From: Paramacrobiotus richtersi
Taxonomy: Eukaryota > Tardigrada > Eutardigrada > Parachela > Macrobiotidae
DNA length: 39,989 nucleotides
Direction: 5' to 3'
Assembly (NCBI GenBank): GCA_034698045.1
Contig: JAQGAU010000113.1
Location: 1 to 39,989, forward strand
Shown here: piece after piece, positions 10,453 to 21,386 of the stretch
How the letters are laid out: each line of letters starts with the position of its first letter
Numbering within the stretch: position 1 is the stretch's first letter
Notes under the pieces: model-generated
Databases searched by the model: none
Told to the model about the DNA's origin: nothing
What the model saw: only the letters and a program-made list of their open reading frames with translations
Translations under genes and position numbers: made by a program

Positions 10453-11034
10453 CTTCACCTTACCTGCTTGTTGTTTTGACGGTCTTATTATTTTAGCATT
10501 TATCCGTGTGAAATGGTCATCATGTAGTCCGAGAACAGAATGTCATGAGTATTATTGTTATATTATTGTTTTTTTGTTGGTATTGTCGTGCCGTACTTTG
10601 GACAGCCAGTGGCCAGTAACCCGTTGGAAAAGCGGTTGAATAACGTGTTTTTCCGTGTACGTTTGGTGCCTGGTGTCTAATGTATGGCATCTTATTGTTT
10701 ATATCAGTGTATTTGTTGGTGGTTATTTCGTGTGCTTTTTTTTGCGTGCAAATTGTTTTGCTGTTGAATAGCACGTGTCGAATGTTATTATGACTGTATG
10801 ATTTATCTGTATGTATTTGTCTACGATTAAAATATTTTTGCGTACAACGTGTCGAAGTTGTTCCGGTGGCGACGGCGATCTGGTTTGATCTTCAAACGAA
10901 TTCCTCACTATTCGATAATACGAATTGATGTGTATCGAATCAGAATCGTTGAAGAATGAAAAATTCGTTTCAGTAAGTACGCAGACGAAAATACAGGCAA
11001 TTGAGAAACTATCGTTATGTGATGCGGACTCTAC
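10453..11034 (+). other. 3' flank of the GIY-YIG gene, the parent of spacer copies in the array
   Basis: Landmarks are CGTGCCGTACT (about 10588), CCAGTAACCCGTTGG, TGTATGGCATCTTATTGTTT (about 10680), GTGGTTATTTCGTGTG and GACGGCGATCTGGTTTGATC (about 10870). They reappear in order at about 13410-13640, 15850-16160 and, inverted, at 24880-25183. This establishes that the spacers between F-box copies derive from this region. It presumably also holds the 3' UTR. Confidence 0.6.
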
Positions 11035-11105
11035 GGGCGGTAGCCGGGGTGACAGAGAGCCCAGTCAGAAAAACACCAGTTACCGCAGAAAGGGCGGCAG
11101 TAACA
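11035..11105 (+). promoter_or_regulatory. Promoter-like cassette upstream of F1
   Basis: It contains GGGCGGTAGCCGGGGTGACAG, a 25-30 bp spacer, TTACCGC and GGGCGGCAGTAAC, then CTTCTCGTCTTTTGTG. It lies 385 bp before the F1 ATG. The same arrangement precedes most array members. Function is inferred from conservation in a region that does not encode protein. Confidence 0.6.
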
Positions 11106-11419
11106 TCAACTTCTCGTCTTTTGTGATTTTGCGTATTTCATGTTTGAACGCGATTCCGGGGTATCGTATTCGAAAATTATAGTTGTATCTTCCGTTTTCG
11201 CGATCTCTGTTGGTTTCGTATAATTTCGCGATGGTTGCTTTCTATTTTGACACAGATTTTGATAATTTGTTTTGCTATCATAAGGCAAATTCGAGCTGGT
11301 CGTGAGTAAGAGATTGCTGAATCTTGATCAGAGACGACTGGTGCAAATGTTGTGTAGGTCCGCTGAAGGAAGTAGGAAACCGGGATAATTCATCTGAAGG
11401 TCTCGTGGGATTGCCCGGA

Positions 11420-12572
11420 ATGGCTGCTTCCTTAGAAGAACCTCTGTCCAGGCTGACTGAGCTCGCCATCCCGATCTTGGACGAACTGCTGCAATATACG
11501 GACGTGCGTCTACAAGCTGCACTCCGTCGCACCTGTGCCCTCTTCAACGATCTCCTGCAGCCGCGCGTGGCATCCTGTCGCGACATCCGCATCTTCATAC
11601 CTTTTCGATACGGTGGTAGTCTGTTCAACAAAACCTTGACAGGGTTCCATGGCAAGTGTCTCGAGTGGTTCGGCCATAATCCGCTTCGAAGAGTGATCGT
11701 TGAGGGTCCATATGGCCGTGTCAGCCAAATATGCGAATTTTGCATGAGTCTGGAGAAGACGGAGCATCTCCATTTCCAGCAGCTCATTTTCATTAGACAG
11801 ACATTCCGCGATCCATTCTCCTTGGATTATCATATCATTTATTTCTGCCAGAATTTTCTGAAGGAGAAGAACATGTGTCAGCAGGTGACGTTTCATGATG
11901 TTATCTTCAGCAAGCTGCACAATATAAATGCATCGGAAGATATCATTGGTCGAGGGATGAAAGAGGACGAGCGAAAAGCGTACATGCTACGGGAGCAGAT
12001 AGTCCCGATACGGGGATCAGTGGATGTTCATTCTGCCAGTTTCGTGCACGACTTGATGGATCTGATTGAGCGTCACTGTCCGGAACTGGACGAGGAACAA
12101 ATGGCCGATATCATGCACTGGAAGGCCACGTGCCCGGACGACCGGTAAGTTTTGGTATCGATACATCATTCTGAACAAATTAGTTCGTGGTTCTCGCGTT
12201 GTCGTAATCACCAGCTTATAACATATTCCCGATATCATGTTTAATTTAATTTAGCTACCGACCTTGTTTGTGTACTTCTATGTTATTGAATCGAAGTACG
12301 CGATCTCTAGGTGGCGCACAAGCTACACGCTACGGGCGTTTGTCGCGCGTGATGACCGGCCGTGTAATGCGCTGTACAGCCAAGGCTGGGACGAACTGCA
12401 CAAGGAATCGGACGAGCTGCTCAACGCGGCCCGCGCCGCGGATGTCCGTCAGATGACCAGAATCGGGCGGACGGCATTCTTCTACTCCATGAACCAAGCG
12501 CGCATAGAAGAGGCACGACAGGCCGAATCCCGCGAACCGGAAACGCACCGGCTCAGTTCTCACTCCAAATAA
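11420..12572 (+). CDS. F1: array-family F-box-like protein, two exons
   Basis: Exons 11420-12144 and 12311-12572 (donor CG|GTAAGT, acceptor CTCTAG|G, phase 2) give 328 residues. Residues about 10-50 (LTELAIPILDELLQYTDVRL, then LRRTCALFNDLL) have the spacing of an F-box, with TC and F in place of the usual VC and W. A central region unique to the family follows, with CLEWFGH, RRVIVEGPY, QTFRDPF, CQQVTFHDVIF, DERKAYM and ERHCPELDEEQMADIM. Exon 2 supplies DDRPCNALYS, VRQMTR and RTAFFYSM, then a polar tail ending at TAA 12570-12572. I take the first ATG of the ATGGCT context shared by the family. It is the first array member after the GIY-YIG gene and its loop after RIFIP is PFRYGG. The role as an SCF substrate receptor is inferred. 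Confidence 0.82.
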
Positions 12573-13788
12573 ACGGTGCGTACTCCGCTGATCTTGGCTG
12601 AAGCTGCGTAAAACAACGCTTTAGCATTGGAACATTTTTGCGGGATATTGGCAATGTACGCAGATACATGTATTTGCAGGATTACGAGCACTCTCCCATG
12701 TCGTGCTGATTGGAATACGTTTTTTATTTGATTGCATTGTTTTTATACAGATATTGTTACGGCATCTGAGAAATAAATGAACATAGTTGTATTTGCAGGA
12801 TGATGCTCCAGACATTCAGGACACTGGAAATTGTTTATTGTTTTTGGGATGAATCGGCACCTGTACAAATATGTTCTTCCTCGGTTTAGTCACTTTAGTG
12901 CGTGTAATCGGGGTCATAATATTACTGCGTTTTTATTACATTTGGAGTGTTATTTGGTTGTCGACTTATATTGGAGATGTAATAGTTACGATTTCGTATA
13001 CGTTGCATGTGGAAGGCAATTAAATACTGGATAAATTTGGTTTTACGGTTGTAAAGAAAGATACGGAATGTTATTGTTGACCTTTTTTGCGGTAGTTGTT
13101 CAAAGGTTGTTTGACTTTCTTTAACCGATGGCAATTACTGAACCGGTTTCCTGGAATTAGTTTCTATTTAATTTATTTTCTCTGCTTATCTTATTAACGA
13201 TTTTTAGTTTATTTACTTCCACGGATTTAGTTCGTTCATAACATTCACGGTGCAAAATGTAGCTGTGATAAGTGCGTAAAGTTTAATCCATCCTGCTTCG
13301 TACATAGATCACTATGCTTCAATCACCGCCGGCTACATCATTAAAACAAAATCCCATCGAAATACTATGACAGATATTATAATAAGTAATCGGTAACAAT
13401 CAGTGCCATAGAAGTATGGCATCTTGTTGTTTATATTAAATTATCCATGTGGTTGCGCGGTGGTTATTTCGTGTTTTTTTGGTGTGCAGATTGTTTCCCT
13501 GTTGAATATCACGTGTCGATGATGTTATAACTGTATGCATTTATCTGTCTGCATTTTTCTGTGATTAAAATATTTTTGCGTACAATGTGTCGAAGTTTTC
13601 CGGTGCTTCCGTACAGACGGCGATCTGGTTTGATCTTCAGACATTCAGACAGGAAGGACATAAAAAATTCGTTTCAGTACTAGATGAAAAATAGTAATAA
13701 TAAAAAAATTAGATGAAAATACTTCTGTGGCAATTGAGGAATAAGTGGAATTTGCAGCCCGGATGTCGGTCAGTTTTTTAATACCGAC
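12573..13788 (+). other. Spacer of the duplicated block between F1 and F2
   Basis: In order it shows the family 3' flank (GTACGCAGATACATGTATTTGCAGGA near 12656), a TTGTTATT-type AT-rich stretch, the GTTGACCTTTTTTGCGGTA landmark from the GIY-YIG intron (about 13076) and a copy of the GIY-YIG 3' flank (about 13410-13640). The GIY-YIG exon that would lie between the last two is gone. No gene is present. Confidence 0.55.
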
Positions 13789-13857
13789 GGGCGGTAGCCG
13801 TGTTGACAGCTAGCCCAGTCAGGAACACACTAGTTACCGCTAACGGGCGGCAGTAAC
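13789..13857 (+). promoter_or_regulatory. Promoter-like cassette upstream of pseudogene F2
   Basis: GGGCGGTAGCCGTGTTGACAG, then GTTACCGC and ACGGGCGGCAGTAAC. The first half has drifted (GTTGACAG in place of GGTGACAG). It lies about 409 bp before the former start codon of F2. Confidence 0.55.
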
Positions 13858-14197
13858 ATGAACTTCTCGTCTTTTGTGAATTTCACGTTGGAACGCGAAT
13901 CCGCGATATCGTTTTCGAAAATTATTAGTGTATGTGTATGAACTAGTGTATGAACTTGTGTCTTCCGTTTTCGCGACTTATGTTGGTTTCGCATAATTTC
14001 ATGATGGTTGCTTTCTATTTTGACACAGATTTTGATAAGTTGTTTTGTATCCATAAGGCAAATTCGAGCTGTCGGAGACTGGTCGTGAAGGTCTGCTGAG
14101 TCGACCAGAGATCACCAGTGTAGATACGCTGAAGAAAGTAGGAAACCGGGATAATTCATCTGAAGGTCTCCGCCCAAGACTCTTGGGAATACCCAGA

Positions 14198-15592
14198 ATG
14201 CCTTCGTAGACGAACCTCTGCCCAGGCTGACTGAGCTCGCCATCCCGATCCTGAACGAACTGCTACAGTACACGGACGTGCGACTCCAAGCAGCACTCCG
14301 TCGCACCTGTGCCCTCTTCAACGATCTCTTGCAGCCGCGCGTCGCATCCTGTCGCGACATCGATCCGCATCTTCATCCCTCCGCGATCCTGTTACCACAC
14401 AACCTTGAAATTATTCCATGACAAATGCATCGAGCGGTTCGGGCACAGTCCCATTCGAACGGTGATCATCGAAGGTCCCTATGAATACGTCAGCCAACTA
14501 AGTTGCTTTTTTATGGGCCTGAACGAGATTGAGGATCTCCATCTCCAGGAGATCATGTTCATTGGACAGACATTCCGCGATCCATTCACTTTGCCTATCA
14601 TATGGTTAAGTTTTGCCAGAGTTATCTGAAGAAGAAGAACGTCTGCCAGCAGTTGACATTTCATGATGTTATTTTCAGCCAGCTGCAGAATATAAGTCAG
14701 GAAGATATCATTGGCCGGGGAATGAACTCGGACGAGCGGAAGGCGTACATGCTACGGGAGCAGATTATCCCGGTACGGGGATCAGTGCAGGTGCATTCTG
14801 CCAGCTTCGTTCGCGACCTGATTGATGTGATTGAGGGGCACTGCCCGGAATTGAACGAGGAACAAATGGCCGATATCATGCAGTGGAAGGACACGTGCCA
14901 GAACTGGCGGTGAGTTTTGGTACTGATGTGGACAAATCTCCGTAAACGGTAGCTACAATAAAATAAATAAATTTTAAAAATTATTGGATAATAAATAAAT
15001 AACAATAAAATAGATAAATAAATAATGGATAATAAATAGATAACAATAAAATAGATAAATAAATAATACAATAAATAATAAAACAAAGGATAAAATAAAT
15101 AATAAAATTAATAGCGAAATACATAACTAATAAATTAATTAATACAGTAAACGAAACGCTGTGTGACGCACTCAGGCAATTTGACTGGGTCATAAAAAAA
15201 ACTAGATTATCATGCAGTACCTATTTCGCAACTTGTTTCCGTCAACATGTTTTCACTTGATTTGGCTGTGACCAGGCGAACGAATCTATCGAGTTTGTTA
15301 TGCTGAATCAAAGCCTGCATCTCCTAGGTGGGGCATGCGGTACACATTACGTTCGTTTGTCGCGCGTGATGACCGACCGTGTAATGCGCTGTACAGTCAA
15401 GCTGGATGGGACGATCTGGGCAAGGAATCGGACGAGCTGGGTGAAGCGGCCCGCGGCGCGGATGTCCGCCAGATGACCAGGATCGGGCGGGCGGCATTCC
15501 TGTACCACATGAACCAAGTACGCCGAGAAGAGAAACGACAGGCTGAACAGCGCGAAGGGAAACGTCCCGGCTCAGTTCCAGCTCCAAGTTAA
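14198..15592 (+). pseudogene. F2: array-family F-box-like pseudogene
   Basis: Compared with F1, F2 has a 4-base loss just after the ATG at 14198, which brings TAG at 14207-14209 into frame. It also has a 4-base gain (GATC) at about 14361-14365 and a 1-base loss at about 14593. Otherwise it is close to F1: LTELAIPILNELLQYTDVRL, ERFGHSPIRTVIIEGPY, CQQLTFHDVIF and DERKAYMLREQ are all readable across three frames. The donor is CG|GTGAGT at 14909/14910. Exon 2 (15328-15592) is fully open, with DDRPCNALYS and VRQMTRIGRAAF. The cassette, donor, acceptor and second exon are intact, so the decay is recent. A shorter product from an internal start is possible but not supported by the sequence. Confidence 0.8.
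14958..15115. repeat. ATAA-rich tandem repeat in the intron of F2
   Basis: A unit of about 41 bp (GGATAATAAATARATAACAA then TAAAATAGATAAATAAATAAT) occurs twice, followed by further degenerate AATAAA runs. Minus-strand open frames here are low-complexity artefacts. Confidence 0.65.
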
Positions 15593-16344
15593 TGGTGCGT
15601 GTTCCGCAAGTTTTGGTTAAAACTGCGTAAAGCAAAAGCATTTTCACAACGGCGGTTTTTAGAAAATATTGGTTGTAAATTGACGCAGATTACATGTATT
15701 TGCAGAACTGATGATCTGGGCAATAATGACACAGAAATTGTTCGTGAAACTTTGGACTGAATTGGGCAGCATCGTATTTGGATCGTAATCTGGGATATAA
15801 TATTACTGGGTCTTTATTGCATTTGAATTGGTATTATTTGTTATACTATTGTTTGTTTTATATTTTCTCGTGCCGTACTGTGGGAGAGCCACTAACCCGT
15901 TGGGAACATGGTCGAATTATCGTGTTTTTCCCGTGTTTTCCGCCTACGTTTGGTGCTTAGTCTGGGCATCTTGATGTTTTTCTGGATGTATTTCTTGATC
16001 GCGGTTGTTCGGTACGTGGTTATTTAGTGTATTCCTTTTTTGGTGTGCAAATGAGTTTATGACGGTGTGATTTGTCTGCATTTGCATTATTCTAGGATAA
16101 AAATATTTTTTTCTACACCGCAAAAAGTGTTTCCGTACGGAAGGCGCTCTGGATTGACTTCTAAACGTATTGATCGATAATTCGTATGTATCTAATCAAA
16201 ATCGTAGAAGAAAGATAGGACTTCAGAAATTCGTTACAGCATGTAATCGGATGAAAATATGGCGTTGGAATGAAGAAAAAAGAAGAATGCAGTTGTCCTT
16301 TCCGCCTGTTTCGTATGTTGGCAGGTTTTCAATGCTGACTGTCC
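15593..16344 (+). other. Spacer of the duplicated block between F2 and F3
   Basis: It contains the family 3' flank (TACATGTATTTGCAGAACTGA at about 15688) and, at about 15850-16160, a copy of the GIY-YIG gene's 3' flank (CGTGCCGTACTGTGG, AGCCACTAACCCGTTGG). It is shorter than the F1-F2 spacer and has no gene. Confidence 0.5.
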
Positions 16345-16414
16345 GGGCGGTAGCCGCGGTGACAGACAGCCTAGACGGAAAAGCACACAGTGACCGGTAG
16401 AGGGCGGCAGTAAC
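16345..16414 (+). promoter_or_regulatory. Promoter-like cassette upstream of F3
   Basis: GGGCGGTAGCCGCGGTGACAG ... GTGACCGG ... AGGGCGGCAGTAAC. It is well conserved, but the hAT-like insertion at 16462-17202 puts it about 1150 bp from the F3 ATG, where other members have 250-410 bp. Confidence 0.6.
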
Positions 16415-16461
16415 ATGAACTGTTCGTCTGTTGTGATTTTCCGCATTTCACATTTTACGGA

Positions 16462-17202
16462 CAGTGATGTAATTAATATTCATTTTGGATCAGCCTTACT
16501 ATTTCCTATCCATGCTTTTTTACCCAGTTCTTCTTACTTACTATTTACTACTTTTTCAAACGCTTGCCTAAATTCACTTACTATTTACTTACTATTTACT
16601 TTTTTTGCGGCAAGCCTACTTACTATTTAATTACTAATTAATACTAGCATACTAATTAAAGCAAAATCAGGCTGCGCGTTTCGTATGTTTATTGAGCAAT
16701 TTCAACATTGGATTCGGCGACTAGCTGAGACATTACGGGTCGCGGGTCACATAAATTTGTGAAACTTTTTAGCCGTCACAGGTGAATATGTCAAACCGGG
16801 TGATAAAACAACAAAACTTCGATTAAAATTATTTTCACTGCAAAATCGTTCAGTGTGTTTTATGAGAACGGTGCAAAATTGTTTGTGCACCCTGCAGCCG
16901 CCATGCGGGCCTGGTCGTGATGCAAATCACTGACTGCCTTGCGCAGGCGTTTGCTGGTGTGGCTGATACAAATATTAGAAATTACAGTAGTAACTATCCG
17001 GCTTACTATTGCTTACTTTCTAACCATCCTTGTCATACTATTTACTTACTATTTACTAGATTTTTTCACCAGTTACTTAATATTTACTTGATTCCGGTTT
17101 CACCCGATTGTACTTACTTACTATTTACTTAATTAGTAAGCGTAAGAAAAGGCCTACTAAGTAAGGTTTTACTATTTAATTTTAATTAGTATTACATCAC
17201 TG
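16462..17202. mobile_element. hAT-like non-autonomous transposon in the F3 upstream region
   Basis: The ends are CAGTGATGTAAT (16462-16473) and its reverse complement ATTACATCACTG (17191-17202). They are flanked by a perfect 8-bp target-site duplication, TTTACGGA, at 16454-16461 and 17203-17210. An 8-bp duplication with CAGTG-type termini is the signature of the hAT superfamily. The 741-bp interior has many copies of CTTACTATTTACT in subterminal clusters (16540-16640 and 17020-17175) and no transposase domain that I can recognise. Removing it would restore the usual spacing between the cassette and F3. Confidence 0.85.
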
Positions 17203-17497
17203 TTTACGGAACTCGAGATACTTCGCAATTTATAATTTACTAGAAAATTAGTAATTAGTTACACTTTGCTGCATATTCCGTTTTCACGATCTATGTTCGT
17301 TTCACATCATTTTAGGATTGACACGGATTTGATAATTCCATTGTTGTGCTTCCATAAGGCAAAAGCTGGTCGGAGACTGGGATCGTGAATCAGAAACTCG
17401 TGAGATGCGATCAGAGAGGATTGGGACCAATGTTGCGTATGTCCACTGTAGGAAGTAAGAAACCGGGATAAATTATCTGAAGGTATCGATACCTACA

Positions 17498-18972
17498 ATG
17501 GCTGCCGTAGAAGAAGCTCTGCAACTGACCGAGCTCGCCATCCCGATCCTCCACGAACTGTTGCAGTACACTGACGTGCGACTGCAAGCTGCACTCCGTC
17601 GAACATGTGCCCTGTTCAACCATCTCCTACTGCCGCGCGTTGCATCCTGTCGCGACATCCGCATCTTCATACCTCCTCGATACGGTGGTCATCTCTTCCA
17701 CAAAACCTTGAAAGGGTTCCACGCCAAATGCCTCGAGTGGTTCGGCCACAGTCCCATTCGTACATTGATCGTTGAGGGCCCATATGACCATGTCAGCCAA
17801 CTAACTGAGATCTGTATGGGTCTGGAGATTGAGCATCTCCAGTTCCAGCAGCTCATCTTCATGGGACAGACATTCCGTGATCCGTTCTACCTGAGCTCTC
17901 TTATCTTTCATTTCGGTCAGAATTATCTGAGGAACGTCTGTCAGCAGTTGACATTTCATGATGTTATCTTTAGCCAGCTGCATAATGTCAATGAGCCGGA
18001 AGAAATCATTGGCCGGTGGATGGAATGGGACGAGCGCAAGGCGTACATGCTACGGGAGCAGATCATCCCGATACGGGGTTCGTTGGACGTTCATTCCATC
18101 AGATTCGACCACCGCTTGCGGGATCTGATTGAGCGTCACTGTCCGGAACTGGACGAGGAACAAATGGCCGATATCATGCACTGGAAGGCCGCATGCCCGG
18201 ACGACCGGTAAGTTTTGGTATCCATATTGACAAGTTTTAGTCAGTTCAGTGAGATCATGTTAAAAAGAATCCTTCCGGATTTCAACCCGCCATGATACAG
18301 CACACTTTTGGTATCATAATTCTCAACAAATTTTACACTGTCTTTTGGTCCATCGTTAGGCTAGAATGAATCAGGATAAAAACAAATGCGAAGTGTTTCA
18401 ATTTTGACGAAGACTGGTTTGGGCTAAACGGTGATTTCCCCCCATGTTAATATGATTTTCCCCGCACAAAAAGCATTGTTGGGAATGGTGAAATATCCCG
18501 TGATCGATATCAGTGAAAAATGTGACATACCTATGCTACCGTCTGTGTCGAAGTAGAGACAGAAAGAAATGTTTGTCACCCTTATGAACAAATGATTTCG
18601 TGCGTTCTCGCATTGTTGTAATCAACAACTTATTTCCGTCAGTACAAAATGTCATGTAGCTGATTTGGCTAGGAACACGCAAACAGACTCCCCGTACCGC
18701 GTTGTTGGTCATGTTGTTGAATCACAGTCTGCATCTCTAGGTGGGGCGTAAGCTACACGATACGGGCGTTTGTCGCGTTTGATGACCGACTGTGTAATGC
18801 GCTGTACAGCGAAGACTGGGATGATCTGCACAAGGAGTCGCGGGAGATGGTCAATGCGGATGTCCGCCAGATGACGAAAATCGGGCGGACGGCATTATTC
18901 TACTCCATGAACCACGCGCGCCGAGAAGACCAACGACAAGCCTTGGGTATACTGCGTCCAACTAAGCTTTAG
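17498..18972 (+). CDS. F3: array-family F-box-like protein, two exons
   Basis: Exons 17498-18207 and 18741-18972 (CG|GTAAGT, CTCTAG|G) give 313 residues, with stop TAG at 18970-18972. The second exon has no internal ATG early in its frame and is easily missed: it reads WGVSYTIRAFVAFDDRLCNA, then VRQMTKIGRTALFYSM. It has lost about four residues before VRQM (MVNADVRQM, where F1 has LLNAARAADVRQM) and has DDRLCN in place of DDRPCN. The F-box-like part is LTELAIPILHELLQYTDVRL, and the central loop is PPRYGGH as in F1. The connecting region after QTFRDPFYL is two or three residues shorter than in F1. The intron, 533 bp, is the longest in the family. Expression may be altered because a transposon separates the gene from its cassette. 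Confidence 0.8.
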
Positions 18973-19702
18973 CATTTCATATTGGCGATCTTTAGACAAA
19001 ATTCATGTTTTGATTGTGGAATATACTCGATTTAGGTAGACATTAGTTGCTTCTTTCGTGGGCAAATCGCGACCCGTACTCAAATATGATCTTCCTCCGT
19101 TTGATGCGTGTAATCTGGGATATAATATTACTGCGTTTTTGATTGATATTTTGGCAGCATGGAGATGTCATGATTACCAATTCAGTTTCGTTTGCATGTG
19201 GAGAACAATTAAATATTGGATAATTTTTGTTGTACGCTTTTACTTCTTACTGTAGAGAGGCAGATACGTAATGTTGACCATTTCCGGTAGTTGATGAAAG
19301 ACTTGCCTGACTTTCGTTAGCCGACGGCAATTACAGTATGGAATCGATTTATTGGAATTAATTTCCAGTGTATTTTATTAATTTTCTCTGTTTATCTTGT
19401 TAATGATTTTTGTTAATTTTCCGCAGATTTAGTAATTCATTTTCCGTTGCTGATAAAAGTTCAAGGGGCTGAATGTAGTTTGGATAACTGTGTATAGCGC
19501 TTTCGTACTGAAGGAGATCTGGTTTGATCTTTAAACTAATTAATCACTGTTGATAATTCGAGTTTGTGTGTGTATAATTTAGAATCGTCAAAGATAGACA
19601 GGATATGCAAAACTAGTTGAAAATGTGGCACTTGAGGAACGAAATGTAATTTCCGGCTCGGCTGTACTTCGGCTATTGGTTCACAGGTTGACAGTTGAGT
19701 AC
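18973..19702 (+). other. Spacer between F3 and F4
   Basis: It contains the GTTGACCATTTCCGGTAG landmark of the GIY-YIG intron (about 19272) and a CGAAGGAGATCTGGTTTGATC piece of the GIY-YIG 3' flank (about 19505). Just before the cassette comes TTTCCGGCTCGGCTGTAC (about 19650), a box repeated upstream of several cassettes. No gene is seen. Confidence 0.5.
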
Positions 19703-19777
19703 GGGCGGAAGTCGGGGTCACGGGGAGGCTTGTCGGAAAAGCATCCATTACCGCCACAGGGAGGCAGTAGCGTTAAC
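19703..19777 (+). promoter_or_regulatory. Promoter-like cassette upstream of F4
   Basis: This is a diverged version: GGGCGGAAGTCGGGGTCACGG ... ATTACCGCC ... GGAGGCAGTAGCGTTAAC. It lies 391 bp before the F4 ATG. It is the least conserved of the cassettes in front of an open gene. Confidence 0.5.
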
Positions 19778-20093
19778 TTTCCGTCTTTTATGCCTTTCAC
19801 GTTTTCATAATAATTTTCATTTCTCATTTGAGTCATTTCACTGATTTAAGGTTTCAACACGAATCGAGAATGTATGTTTACTTCATCTGATTGACGCTAT
19901 CGACTAATCAGTAGTGACACAAACTTCCATGATTCCACTCCCTAGTCTTTCCTAATCAGTCATTTCATCAGCTAAACTGAGCTGTTCGGAGACTGATCGT
20001 GAATCAGAGACTCGTAACCAGACACAACTGAAATTCAGGAACCAATCTTATAAGAAACCGAGGCCCTGTGGGTCTTCTCTTGGAATCTGCAGA

Positions 20094-21386
20094 ATGGCTG
20101 CCTCCGATGAAGAAGCGCTGCCCACACTGACTGAGCTCACGATCCCCATCCTGGATGAACTGTTGCAGTACACCGACGTGCGACTCCAAGCAGCACTGCG
20201 TCGCACCTGTGTCCTCTTCAACGATCTGCTGCTGCCGCGCGTGGCACTGTGTCGCGACATCCGCATCTTCATACCTCCTCTGCAGTACTGGTATGAGAAG
20301 CTCTTCCGCAAAACCCTACAAGGATTCCATGGGAAATGCATCGAGTGGTTTGGCCACAGTCCCATTCGAACAGTGATCGTTGAAGGTCCACACGATCACA
20401 TTAGCCAGCTAGAAGATTTCTGTATGAGTCTGGGACATATCGAGAATCTCCATATCCAGGAGCTGGTTTTCGTGCGACAGACATTCCGCGACCCTCTCTC
20501 CTTGTTCGGGCTGATGTTCTGGTTATGGCGGAACCATGAAGAAACGAAAACCATCGGTCAGCGGTTGACATTCCATGATGTCATCTTTAGCCACCTGCAA
20601 AACGTAATGCTGCCGGACAGGGGGCGGATTCATATGGGATGGGAGGAGCGCAAGGTGTTGATGGTGGAGCAGCAAATCGTCCCGATACGGGGCTCGCTGG
20701 ATGTTCATTCGGAGAGATTTGACCAGGATCTGATGGATTTGATCGAGCGTCACTGTCCGAAACTGGACGAGGGACAAATGACCGATATCATGCTGTGGAA
20801 GGCCAAGTGCCATGACGGGTAAGCTGTACTTAGAAGATAAAGAACTGTAACAGCCAGTCAGTGGGCAATGTGAAACGCATTGAGCAGCTTGATTGGTCGT
20901 TATCTGGACAAGTGATTTCTGTAGCTGTTTATTTTGGTGGTTTTATTGACTTACGTTCTTGATCTCATAATTTTATGATCAGTACAGTGACGCCGGATAT
21001 TTTCTTCTATTGTTATTATTTTACCTATATTCTGTTTTGATAAAGCATTTTTTGTTTTGTACTTGGTTAGATCTGCGGAAATTTTTGTATGTCAGGTTGA
21101 CGAATCAAAAACATGCCTTTTACTGTGGTTTCGTAGTTGGGGCATGGGGTACACGCTACGGGATTTCATCGCACGTGATGACCGGCCGTGTAATGCGCTG
21201 TACAGCAAAGGCTGGATCGAACTGGACAAGGGATCGGACGAGCTGGTCGAAGCGGCCCGCACCGTCGATGTCCGTCAGATGACCACAATCGCGCGCACGG
21301 CATTCTTCTACCGCATGAAGGGAGAGCGCAAAGAAAAAGAAATGAAAAAGGCACGATTGAGAAATAAATGGTGTGTATTCCGTTAA
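20094..21386 (+). CDS. F4: array-family F-box-like protein, two exons
   Basis: Exons 20094-20818 and 21137-21386 (GG|GTAAGC, TCGTAG|T, phase 2) give 324 residues. It begins MAASDEEALPTLTEL, which it shares with F5 and F6, and these three form a subgroup. They also share YWYxxLF in the loop after RIFIPP and a GWEER motif preceded by VMLPD or VMQPD. The F-box-like segment is ILDELLQYTDVRL ... LRRTCVLFNDLL. Exon 2 reads WGMGYTLRDFIARDDRPCNA ... VDVRQMTTIARTAFFYRM, then a very basic tail rich in K, E and R. The split codon at the junction is GG|T, coding glycine, where most members have arginine. Function beyond a presumed SCF adaptor is unknown. Confidence 0.82.

Noticed and set aside
11324..11419. 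Longer N-termini for F1 and likewise for F5 (from 22908), F6 (from 27449) and F9 (from 32612)
   Set aside because: The upstream extensions are not conserved between copies, and those checked (F1, F5) would begin at TTG or GTG. The family-wide ATGGC(T/A) start is the first conserved ATG.
14697..15193. Minus-strand frames rich in I, Y and L in the F2 intron
   Set aside because: They are translations of the ATAA-rich tandem repeat.
16917..17132. Possible transposase remnant in the hAT-like element
   Set aside because: The frame is short, half of it is made of the TTACTATTTACT repeats, and it shows none of the hAT transposase or dimerisation motifs.
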